A stretch of 5,176 nucleotides of DNA from an uncultured Verrucomicrobiota bacterium (lineage in GTDB: Bacteria; Verrucomicrobiota; Verrucomicrobiia; Chthoniobacterales; SZAS-18): NCBI GenBank assembly GCA_937873255.1, contig CALMVM010000521.1:2859-8034 (forward strand), written 5' to 3'. Below the pieces are notes generated by a model. The model saw only the letters and a program-made list of their open reading frames with translations. It made no database searches and was not told the DNA's origin. This document shows, piece after piece, positions 1 through 5,176 of the stretch. Within the stretch, counting starts at the first letter, position 1; each line of letters opens with the position of its first letter. A program made the translations under genes and the position numbers.

Positions 1-1
1 G

Positions 2-418
2 TCTTCCGAGCCGACTCCCCTCCCGACGCCCGCGCAGTTCGCCGACCACACGGTCGGCCGGCCGTTGTTGATCTTCGACGGCGACTGCAATTTCTGCCGG
101 CGGATGGTCCGTCGGATGCAGGCGGTCACGGGCGACCGGGCGGACTACGCGCCGTCGCAGGAAGTAGGGAATAATTTTCCGTCGATCCTGCCGGAAGAAT
201 ACGCGCGGGAGGTCAAGCTCGTGGAGACGGATGGCCGCGTGTACGGCGCGGCGGAGGCGGTGTTGCGGCTGTTTTTCGACGCGGGCAAAAGCTCTTGGTG
301 GGGCGTGCCGCTGTGGGTTTACCGGAAGGTGCCGGGGGCGCGGTGGGTGTGCGAGACCGGGTACGCGTTTGTCGCGCGGCACCGGATGTTTTTTTCGTGG
401 CTGACGCGCTGGCTGTGA
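2..418 (+). CDS. DCC-family (DUF393) thiol-disulfide oxidoreductase-like protein, 5' end cut by window
   Basis: The reading frame is open from the left edge and ends at TGA 416-418. The defining DCC signature, FDGDCNFC, is near the start of the domain and supplies a CxxC pair typical of thioredoxin-like redox centres. The C-terminal part (YAFVARHRMFFSWLTRWL) has the aromatic, basic ending I associate with DUF393 proteins that occur beside or fused to lipase maturation factor (LMF1-like) proteins in Verrucomicrobia; that link is from memory. No ATG or GTG lies in frame between base 2 and the motif. The first in-frame start is TTG at 65, with no ribosome binding site, and the preceding residues (HTVGRP) look like real domain lead-in, so the true start is probably just outside the window. 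Substrate and partner are unknown. The hibernation factor gene follows on the same strand after 38 bases. Family assignment is strong; redox activity is family inference. Confidence 0.85.
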   Translation, partial: SSEPTPLPTPAQFADHTVGRPLLIFDGDCNFCRRMVRRMQAVTGDRADYAPSQEVGNNFPSILPEEYAREVKLVETDGRVYGAAEAVLRLFFDAGKSSWWGVPLWVYRKVPGARWVCETGYAFVARHRMFFSWLTRWL

Positions 419-456
419 AGGGTTGCGCGCCGCCAAAAACGGTCCGAACGTCCCTT

Positions 457-1026
457 ATGCAATTGCCCATCGAAGTTTCCTACCGTGGGGTCGCCAAGAG
501 CGACGAAATTGAAACGCTGGTCAGGGACAAAGCCAGCCGACTCGACAAGTTCTGCGATCACATCAGCCGTTGCGACGTGGTCATCGAGCAGCCGAATCAC
601 GCGCAGCACTCGGGCAGTCCGTTCCGGGTGCGCATCGACGTGACGGTGCCGCCGCACCACGAACTCGTCGCCGACGAGAAGCCGACCAAGCACGAGATGC
701 ACGAACCGCTGACGAAGGTCATCAACGACGCGTTCCGCAACATGGAACGGCAGCTGAAGGAACTCACCGACCGTCAGCATCGCAAGGTCAAGACGCACGC
801 CGACGGCGCGCACGCGCTGGTGTCGAAGTTGTTTACGGCGGACGGCTACGGGTTCATCACGGATTTGCAGGGGCGCGACGTGTATTTCCACCGCGACAGC
901 CTGAAAAACGGCGACTTCGAGAAGCTGAAGGTCGGCACGGAGGTGCGTTTCGACGAGGTCAGTAACGAGAAGGGCGCGCACGCGACGAGCGTGCACATCA
1001 TCAGCACGGGCGGCTCGCGGCTCTGA
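457..1026 (+). CDS. Ribosome hibernation factor (HPF/RaiA) fused to a cold-shock domain
   Basis: This 189-residue protein has two domains. Residues 1-110 form an S30AE/HPF-RaiA domain: it opens IEVSYRGVAKSDEIETLV, has a central hydrophilic segment (EQPNHAQHSGSPFRVRIDV), and a long basic helix at about 83-112. Such domains bind the 30S decoding region and silence ribosomes in slow growth. Residues 119-182 form a cold-shock OB fold with an RNP1-like DGYGFI (129-134) and RNP2-like VYFH (142-145). RNP1 lacks the usual lysine and has Tyr for the first Phe. The cold-shock domain sits where long HPF proteins carry their dimerisation domain. I chose ATG 457 because the HPF fold starts immediately there; the frame is open back to 295 but that part overlaps the upstream gene and has unrelated composition. 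There is no clear Shine-Dalgarno. Expected to act in the cytosol on ribosomes and RNA; the combined role is inference. Confidence 0.92.
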   Translation: MQLPIEVSYRGVAKSDEIETLVRDKASRLDKFCDHISRCDVVIEQPNHAQHSGSPFRVRIDVTVPPHHELVADEKPTKHEMHEPLTKVINDAFRNMERQLKELTDRQHRKVKTHADGAHALVSKLFTADGYGFITDLQGRDVYFHRDSLKNGDFEKLKVGTEVRFDEVSNEKGAHATSVHIISTGGSRL

Positions 1027-1077
1027 ACGCAAAAAACGAAATTTGCGTGAGGCCGACTTATCTTTCAGCGGTCGGCC
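1027..1077 (+). terminator. Two tandem hairpins after the hibernation factor gene, possible terminator
   Basis: Immediately after the stop codon, ACGCAAA (1027-1033) pairs perfectly with TTTGCGT (1042-1048) around an 8-base A-rich loop. Three bases later, GGCCGAC (1051-1057) pairs perfectly with GTCGGCC (1071-1077) around a 13-base loop. The second stem is GC-rich. No T-run follows it on the plus strand, so it is not a classical intrinsic terminator. It could instead protect the mRNA 3' end. The rest of the gap to 1163 shows no gene. Confidence 0.35.
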
Positions 1078-1163
1078 CAATCCCGCCAAGTAGCGCATGC
1101 TGCTAAATATTTGCCGGCTTTGACCCAGATCAGTTTCTTTCCACTCCGCTCGCTTGCTGCCAA

Positions 1164-1784
1164 GTGATTGACGAGATGTTTGTGAGGAAATTAGCCCACA
1201 AACTCGCCGGGAAGGTGGAGGTGTGGTTGTTCAGAAGCGGTGAGGTCGCGCGTTTTGATGGAATCATTTTGGCGGATCTGCGCAACGTCCGAAATCGAAC
1301 GCCTCATTTTGTCGAGATCGTCGTGGGAGCTCTGCATTTGCTAAAGAGCGTTGACCTACGCCGTTTTGAGCGGGTACGCCGACGACTGACTTGGATCGTA
1401 TATTGCGAACTGGCGGGTCGTTGTGCGGAGTATCGACACCGTCCCCGTGCCTGTGTGATCGACCTTCCAGAACCGTCGTTCCCGGATGATCGCAAATATT
1501 CGGTCGGCTCGTGCGCCTGCACGCTCATCCACGAGGCGACGCACGGCGAGCTGAGCGCCCGTGGCATTCCTTACTCCCCCGAACTACGCTCCCGCATCGA
1601 GCGTCTGTGCGTGCGCGAAGAGCAGCGCTTTTTGACCCGACTTGGGCGCACCGATCCCGATCTTGCCGCGCGTTTGTATCATGAATTCGATGCCTCTAAC
1701 TGGAGCCGGAGCTGGGCTGTCACACCGCTGGAACGTTTCTTGGCCGACGTGAATCTTGCCATAAAACCCAGCAAGCGTATTTGA
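1164..1784 (+). CDS. Uncharacterised protein with HEATH zinc-metallopeptidase-like motif
   Basis: I do not recognise a named gene. The 206-residue protein has no signal peptide or membrane segment. Its clearest feature is TLIHEATHGEL with the HExxH zinc-binding and catalytic pattern at 123-127, followed by LCVREEQRF, where Glu152 or Glu153 lies at the distance expected for a third zinc ligand in gluzincin-like peptidases. The flanking RGIPY and RSRIERLC look like conserved family positions. Residues 1-80 are basic and mixed in character, possibly a separate fold. The start is GTG 1164, the first start codon after an in-frame stop at 1104; ATG 1176 is an alternative and neither has a good ribosome binding site. 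Hand-counted GC for 1201-1440 is 131 of 240 bases, against 160 of 240 in four sampled lines of the other genes, so recent acquisition is possible. It converges on the UV endonuclease gene. Peptidase activity is inferred from the motif only. Confidence 0.75.
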   Translation: MIDEMFVRKLAHKLAGKVEVWLFRSGEVARFDGIILADLRNVRNRTPHFVEIVVGALHLLKSVDLRRFERVRRRLTWIVYCELAGRCAEYRHRPRACVIDLPEPSFPDDRKYSVGSCACTLIHEATHGELSARGIPYSPELRSRIERLCVREEQRFLTRLGRTDPDLAARLYHEFDASNWSRSWAVTPLERFLADVNLAIKPSKRI

Positions 1785-1831
1785 CCGTCAGGTTCGCTCA
1801 TCGATCTTCGGCTAATCTCGGTCTGGTGAAG

Positions 1832-2899
1832 TCACGGTAATTCAACGGTTTCTTTGACCGGCGGCGGTTCACTCAGGATAATTTCCTCTTCTTCGAGCGG
1901 AGGCTCGTCGGCCGACAATCCGAAACGCCCGGCAAGCTCCGGCGCGTAGCGCACGATGTCGTTGCGCAGGCGACGCAAGGCCAAGTCCTTCGACTTCGAC
2001 TCCAGCATGATGTCGAACTCCGCGTCCGCCGGATACCGTTTCATCAGGTCGATGAACGCGAACGGATCAGCGTAATCCGCGTGTCCGGTCCACAGCGGCG
2101 GCACGGCGACGGTTTCGAGCTTCTTGGTCTTGCGGTTGCGACGCTTGAGTTCGCGCATCTGCGTGCGCGGTGACGAAACGTGCACCTTCGGCCGCACGCC
2201 CTTCGGCCACGTTTTCAAGAACTTCGCCGCCGTCTCGCCGAGGTCGAGGCGCTCCAGATTGTTGCAAACGAAATGGTGCGAGTCGAACACGCACGGCACG
2301 CCCGTACGGCGGTGGAGTTCGAGCACGTTGGCGGCGGAATACGAGATGTCGTCGTTCTCCAACACGAGCCGACGTTTCGACGCCTCGGGCAGCGCCTTGT
2401 AACTCGCCTCCCAACGGTCCATCGCCGACGCCTTGTCGCCGTACACCCCGCCGACGTGGACGATGATGACGCCTTCCGGCCCCGCGCCCATCCGGTCGAG
2501 GATGGTCGCCTGGCTTTCGATGTCCAGGACGCTCTTGCGATTCAATTCCGGGTCGGGGCTGTTGAGGATCGTGTATTGCGATGGGTGGAAGGACAACCGC
2601 AGCCCGATCTCTCGCGCCCGGCGGCCGAGGGCGTCGAGTTCGGCGGTGGATTCCGCGACCTGCCCGTGGAATTGCGGCATGTCCGGATGCGTGACGTACG
2701 GTGCGATGTCCGAAGACATGCGGTACATCGTGATCCGTTGTTTTTCGAGGTAATCAAAAACGCCGTGGAGGTACTCCAGCGAGGTCTTCAGGTGGGGATT
2801 TTTTTGCCAGCGGCGGGTGTCGCTGCTTTTGAGTCCCGGCTGCCCGAGGACGAGCACGGCGAACCCGAGGCGACTGGGCGGAGGAGATACGGCGGTCAT
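1832..2899 (-). CDS. uvsE: UV-damage endonuclease, UvdE/UvsE family
   Basis: This 355-residue protein is a TIM-barrel nuclease that nicks DNA directly 5' of cyclobutane dimers and 6-4 photoproducts in the alternative excision repair route. It opens with the family start RLGFAVLVLG (10-19). The metal-site motifs appear in order: YRMSSDIAPY (59-68) with His71, FHPSQY (His105), VHVGG (His148), LENDD (Glu181), FDSHH (Asp206, His209), KVHVSSP (Lys238, His240), HADY (273-276) and MLESKSKD (Glu300). All the ligands I know for the Thermus enzyme have a counterpart, so it should be active. Between KVHVSSP and HADY there is a Lys/Arg-rich stretch that I estimate is about 22 residues longer than in compact homologues. 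The C-terminus (about 331-355) is an acidic, proline-rich tail. The ATG overlaps the stop of the DHH gene by one base with no Shine-Dalgarno, so translation probably depends on that gene. Confidence 0.95.
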   Translation of the reverse strand: MTAVSPPPSRLGFAVLVLGQPGLKSSDTRRWQKNPHLKTSLEYLHGVFDYLEKQRITMYRMSSDIAPYVTHPDMPQFHGQVAESTAELDALGRRAREIGLRLSFHPSQYTILNSPDPELNRKSVLDIESQATILDRMGAGPEGVIIVHVGGVYGDKASAMDRWEASYKALPEASKRRLVLENDDISYSAANVLELHRRTGVPCVFDSHHFVCNNLERLDLGETAAKFLKTWPKGVRPKVHVSSPRTQMRELKRRNRKTKKLETVAVPPLWTGHADYADPFAFIDLMKRYPADAEFDIMLESKSKDLALRRLRNDIVRYAPELAGRFGLSADEPPLEEEEIILSEPPPVKETVELP

Positions 2900-2901
2900 C
2901 A
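2897..2901 (-). promoter_or_regulatory. TGATG stop/start overlap coupling the DHH and uvsE genes
   Basis: Read on the minus strand, the DHH stop TGA (2901-2899) shares its A with the uvsE start ATG (2899-2897). The bases before the ATG are pyrimidine-rich (TTTTCCCCGCCTG) and contain no Shine-Dalgarno match. Ribosomes finishing the DHH gene therefore probably reinitiate on uvsE, giving linked synthesis. The overlap is seen directly; coupling is inference. Confidence 0.8.
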
Positions 2902-4098
2902 GGCGGGGAAAAGTTCGGATTGAGCGGCAGCGGTCGTGTCCGGCGCAACGGACCCCGCGACGGCGTTTTCGTCAACCTGCATGTCCGGGCCAAAACCGAG
3001 GTCGCGCGCGAAAACGTTCCACACCGCGACCGGCAGCGCGCCGCCGCCAGCCTGGTCGTGGCCGTTGCCGTAGTGATTCGGGTCCGCGCCGTCCGGCCGG
3101 TGCGCGCGGAAGAAGTCGAGGAGGTTCTTGTCCTTGCCGCAACGCGCGGAAAAATGCACCCAGCCCGGCCGGAAGCCGGTGTTCACGCCCATGACGATGA
3201 ATTTCGGCAGCCGCGTGCGCCAGATTTGCGCGACGAGCGGATGCACCTGGCAGGGCGTGTGGATGCGGATCGCCGCCGCCTCGCCGGCAAACTTCGGACC
3301 GGCCTTCTTGGCCTCGTTGTAGGCGGCGTTGACCTCCTCCTTGTCCCGGCGCAATGCATCGACGAGCGGCCCCTCGCCCTTGGCGATATCGCGCGGCCCC
3401 TCTGCGGAAAGGAGGAGTTCGAGCGCCTTGGAAGCGTCGCCGCTGGCCGAACGTCGCGGGGCGTTCAGCAACGTCACGGTGTCGCGCAACACGCCCGCGC
3501 CATACCGTTTTTTCGCCGCCGCGATGATGGCGAACGGCGCTTTGTCGCCGAGGTCGCTGAGCGCGCTGACGGCTGCGATCCAATCGAGGTCGTCCGTGTT
3601 CACTCCTCCGAGACCACCCGCACACGCCAAAGCCAGAATGCCCGAGGTCGGCGTCGGGTCGAGGCCGTAGCCGGTGATGACGGTTTCCGTCGCGGACGGC
3701 GGCAGGCCCGAGGGCCGGTGATGATCGACGAGGAGCGTCGGCGTGCCGTCGATAACGGGCTCCGCGCGCACGCCGAGGTCGGTCACGATCAACGCGCCCG
3801 GCTTGCGCGCGTCGAGAGTCGCGCCCGTTTCGTCGGACCACGCGTTGCCGCCCTTGCCGGTGGCGAGCACGTCCACGTTCGGCACCCCCGCGCGCCGCAA
3901 CGCTGCCGTGAGGATCGCCCCGGCGGCGAGGCCGTCGGCGTCGCTGTGGCAGAGGACCAGCGTGTTTCCTGCGCTGGAGGCTTTTGCGACGAAACGGGCC
4001 AGTTGCGCCCGGCTCGCGGCGACGAAATCGGGCGGCAGTTCCGCCGCGGCGAGTTCAGCGGCGGGAACGGCGGTCTCGGGGGGAACGGCGACGGGCAT
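2899..4098 (-). CDS. DHH-family phosphoesterase (RecJ-like superfamily)
   Basis: This 399-residue protein belongs to the DHH phosphoesterase superfamily, which includes RecJ exonuclease, nanoRNases, cyclic-di-AMP phosphodiesterases and pyrophosphatases. The catalytic motifs are in order: LCHSDADGLAAG (49-60; His51, Asp53, Asp55), VTDLG (Asp107), VDHH (Asp125, His126, His127) and SALSDLGD (Asp182). The C-terminal DHHA1 substrate-binding domain shows GNGHDQAGGG (344-353), a variant of the usual GGGHxxAxG. The protein is shorter than bacterial RecJ (usually over 550 residues) and shows no evident room for RecJ's OB fold. Residues 1-30 are Ala/Pro-rich. ATG 4098 is chosen as the only sensible start; it is preceded by a closely placed AAAGG. 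The same frame stays open to 4707, but that part lies antisense to the acetyltransferase gene and is Arg-rich low-complexity. The one-base overlap with uvsE suggests a DNA-repair exonuclease; substrate and polarity cannot be read from sequence. Confidence 0.93.
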   Translation of the reverse strand: MPVAVPPETAVPAAELAAAELPPDFVAASRAQLARFVAKASSAGNTLVLCHSDADGLAAGAILTAALRRAGVPNVDVLATGKGGNAWSDETGATLDARKPGALIVTDLGVRAEPVIDGTPTLLVDHHRPSGLPPSATETVITGYGLDPTPTSGILALACAGGLGGVNTDDLDWIAAVSALSDLGDKAPFAIIAAAKKRYGAGVLRDTVTLLNAPRRSASGDASKALELLLSAEGPRDIAKGEGPLVDALRRDKEEVNAAYNEAKKAGPKFAGEAAAIRIHTPCQVHPLVAQIWRTRLPKFIVMGVNTGFRPGWVHFSARCGKDKNLLDFFRAHRPDGADPNHYGNGHDQAGGGALPVAVWNVFARDLGFGPDMQVDENAVAGSVAPDTTAAAQSELFPA

Positions 4099-4181
4099 GC
4101 CTTTGATACGTTTGGCGGGCCGGGAAACGATGCCTCGCTTTGCGGTCAACGGTCGAAAGCGGTAGGTTGCCGCCACGTCCG
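4099..4181. promoter_or_regulatory. Divergent intergenic region with possible back-to-back promoters
   Basis: These 83 bases separate the minus-strand DHH gene from the plus-strand acetyltransferase gene and must hold promoters for both unless one is read from outside. Plus-strand candidates are TTGATA (4103-4108), 17 bases, AACGAT (4126-4131); and TTGCGG (4140-4145), 17 bases, TAGGTT (4163-4168). A minus-strand candidate is TTGACC (4149-4144), 17 bases, TTCCCG (4126-4121). The second plus candidate and the minus candidate have overlapping -35 boxes. An inverted repeat, CGCTTT (4136-4141) and AAAGCG (4156-4161), spans both -35 boxes and could be an operator. The -10 matches are weak, so individual boxes are tentative. 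Confidence 0.4.
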
Positions 4182-5105
4182 ATGACCCTTCCCGATGTTC
4201 GTCCCGCCGCGCCGGGCGACCTGCGCGCGCTCGCCGCGTTCGTGGCGCGGATGAACGCCGCGCCCGCCGGCCAGTCGCTCCATTGCGCGGCGAACACCCC
4301 GGCGGGAGTGCGCGCGGCTTTGTACGACCGGGAAACGTTCCCGGCCGGGTGGGAGCGCGCGTTCGTCGTGGCCGAGACCGCCGGCGAGATCGTGGGCGCG
4401 GGCGGATGCCAACTCGACGCGGCCGGCGACCAGGGTTGGCTCTGGGGTCCGTGGATCGATGACCCGCCCGGTTGGCCGTTTCTCGCGCTCGTGCTGCTCG
4501 ACGCGCTGTTCGACCGTTTGCCGCGTTCCGTGCGCCGCGTGGAAGCATTTCTGCACGCCGAAAACCGCGCCGGCCTGCGTTTCCTCCAGTCGCGGGGATT
4601 CTCGCTCGGCGCGTTGACTCACCTTTGCGTTGCGCCGCGCACGCTGCCGCTCCCCGACGCTGAACCGCTATCTCCTCTGCGGCCGGCGCACGAAATCGCC
4701 TTCGCACGGTTGCACGCCGAAACGTTTCCCGCCAGAGGCAGCACGCCAGCAGAAACCCTCCTCACCGGCCGGGACGACGAACACGCCATCTTCGCCGCCG
4801 CCGACGGACTGCGTCTGCTCGGCTACGTGTGCGTTTCGGTCAACCATGCGCCGTGCGAGGGGTTTGTCGAATACCTCGCCGTCCGCGCGAACGCCCGGGG
4901 CCGGGGGATCGGCGCGCGGTTATTGCAGACGGCCCTGCGCTGGACCTTCGAGGATCGCCGCCTGCCGCAGGCCGCGCTTTGCGTCAGCGAGTGGCGCGGC
5001 GGCGCGCGGCGGTTGTACGAAGCGGCGGGGTTCCGCCTGCACGCCAGCGGGATCGCCGCGAGGCTGTCGCCGCCCGAATGTTACCGGACTGTCCGGGATT
5101 CATGA
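4182..5105 (+). CDS. Tandem GNAT-domain N-acetyltransferase
   Basis: The 307-residue protein contains two GNAT folds. The C-terminal one (about 160-295) is well formed: EGFVEYLAVRANARGRGIGA (226-245) is the beta4 strand plus the acetyl-CoA pyrophosphate loop (RGRGIGA), and RRLYEAAGFRLH (276-287) is the typical family ending. The N-terminal one (about 5-155) starts VRPAAPGDL and ends AGLRFLQSRGF (130-140), but the expected acetyl-CoA loop around 87-105 (GPWIDDPPGWPF) is degraded, so it may be structural or bind substrate only. Acetyl-CoA is the expected donor; the acceptor cannot be told. The start is ATG 4182, where the fold begins; an in-frame TTG at 4140 would add 14 unconvincing residues and precede the best promoter candidate. 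No clear Shine-Dalgarno is seen. It is transcribed away from the DHH/uvsE pair, and nothing in the sequence ties it to repair. Confidence 0.9.
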   Translation: MTLPDVRPAAPGDLRALAAFVARMNAAPAGQSLHCAANTPAGVRAALYDRETFPAGWERAFVVAETAGEIVGAGGCQLDAAGDQGWLWGPWIDDPPGWPFLALVLLDALFDRLPRSVRRVEAFLHAENRAGLRFLQSRGFSLGALTHLCVAPRTLPLPDAEPLSPLRPAHEIAFARLHAETFPARGSTPAETLLTGRDDEHAIFAAADGLRLLGYVCVSVNHAPCEGFVEYLAVRANARGRGIGARLLQTALRWTFEDRRLPQAALCVSEWRGGARRLYEAAGFRLHASGIAARLSPPECYRTVRDS

Positions 5106-5132
5106 TTTTATCGCCCGGGAGCGGGAAACCTC

Positions 5133-5161
5133 TTGAACGCCACGCGCGGACTTCCTTACCG
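5133..5161 (+). promoter_or_regulatory. Promoter-like sequence pointing out of the right edge
   Basis: TTGAAC (5133-5138) and TTACCG (5156-5161) are separated by 17 bases, the ideal sigma-70 spacing. The -35 box matches consensus at four of six positions; the -10 box is weak. It lies just after the acetyltransferase stop codon, so it could drive a gene beyond the window. The remaining bases of 5106-5176 show no gene or convincing terminator. Confidence 0.3.
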
Positions 5162-5176
5162 TCACGCATCCGCCCC

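Noticed and set aside
295..456. Upstream extension of the hibernation factor frame to ATG 295
   Set aside because: It overlaps the end of the DCC gene in another frame and has unrelated composition; the HPF domain starts exactly at ATG 457.
319..1098. 259-residue minus-strand open frame across the left genes
   Set aside because: It is antisense to both the DCC and HPF-cold-shock genes, and its sequence has no domain signature.
1091..1105. Imperfect palindrome TAGCGCATGCTGCTA before the HEATH-motif gene
   Set aside because: It is short and asymmetric with no promoter elements positioned around it, so an operator call is not supported.
1783..1823. GACCG (1783-1787) and CGGTC (1819-1823) as a terminator between convergent genes
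   Set aside because: The stem is only 5 bp with a 31-base loop and no T-run; such matches are expected by chance.
2180..2923. 247-residue open frame on the plus strand opposite uvsE
   Set aside because: It is antisense to a gene with every UvdE active-site motif and has no domain of its own.
2920..4185. 421-residue open frame on the plus strand opposite the DHH gene
   Set aside because: It is an antisense shadow caused by GC-rich codon bias: Arg/Ala/Val-rich with no recognisable domain, while the opposite strand carries all DHH motifs.
4099..4707. N-terminal extension of the DHH frame upstream of ATG 4098
   Set aside because: The extra residues are Arg/Ala-rich low complexity and antisense to the GNAT gene, whose domain motifs are clear; the DHH fold starts after 4098.

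Overview
The window is GC-rich bacterial chromosomal DNA carrying six protein genes and no recognisable RNA gene, insertion sequence or CRISPR array. The GC-rich coding, the scarcity of Shine-Dalgarno sequences, a DCC (DUF393) protein of the type found with lipase maturation factors, and a UvdE-type UV endonuclease together suggest a Verrucomicrobiota relative, possibly Opitutaceae. This assignment is inference from memory of the families; a deltaproteobacterium or planctomycete is not excluded.

Left block (2-1026, + strand): a DCC-family thiol-oxidoreductase-like protein, cut by the left edge, is followed after 38 bases by a two-domain protein joining a ribosome hibernation factor domain (HPF/RaiA) to a cold-shock RNA-binding domain. 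Two small hairpins directly after it may end transcription. Middle (1164-1784, + strand): an unnamed protein with an HEATH zinc-protease-like motif, in DNA with visibly lower GC than its neighbours.

Right block: two minus-strand genes (4098 down to 1832) encode a DHH-family phosphoesterase and then a UV-damage endonuclease. They overlap by one base in a TGATG stop/start, so they are very probably one translationally coupled unit. UvdE nicks DNA 5' of a photoproduct, and DHH proteins include the 5'-3' exonuclease RecJ, so the pair is a candidate two-gene nick-and-resect UV repair module. This is the most interesting hypothesis here. A tandem-GNAT acetyltransferase gene (4182-5105, + strand) diverges from the DHH gene across an 83-base gap holding possible back-to-back promoters. 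The last 71 bases have no gene but contain a promoter-like sequence pointing out of the window.

Gaps: 1027-1163 holds the hairpins and no gene; 1785-1831 separates two convergent genes and shows no convincing terminator. No gene-free stretch exceeds 300 bases.
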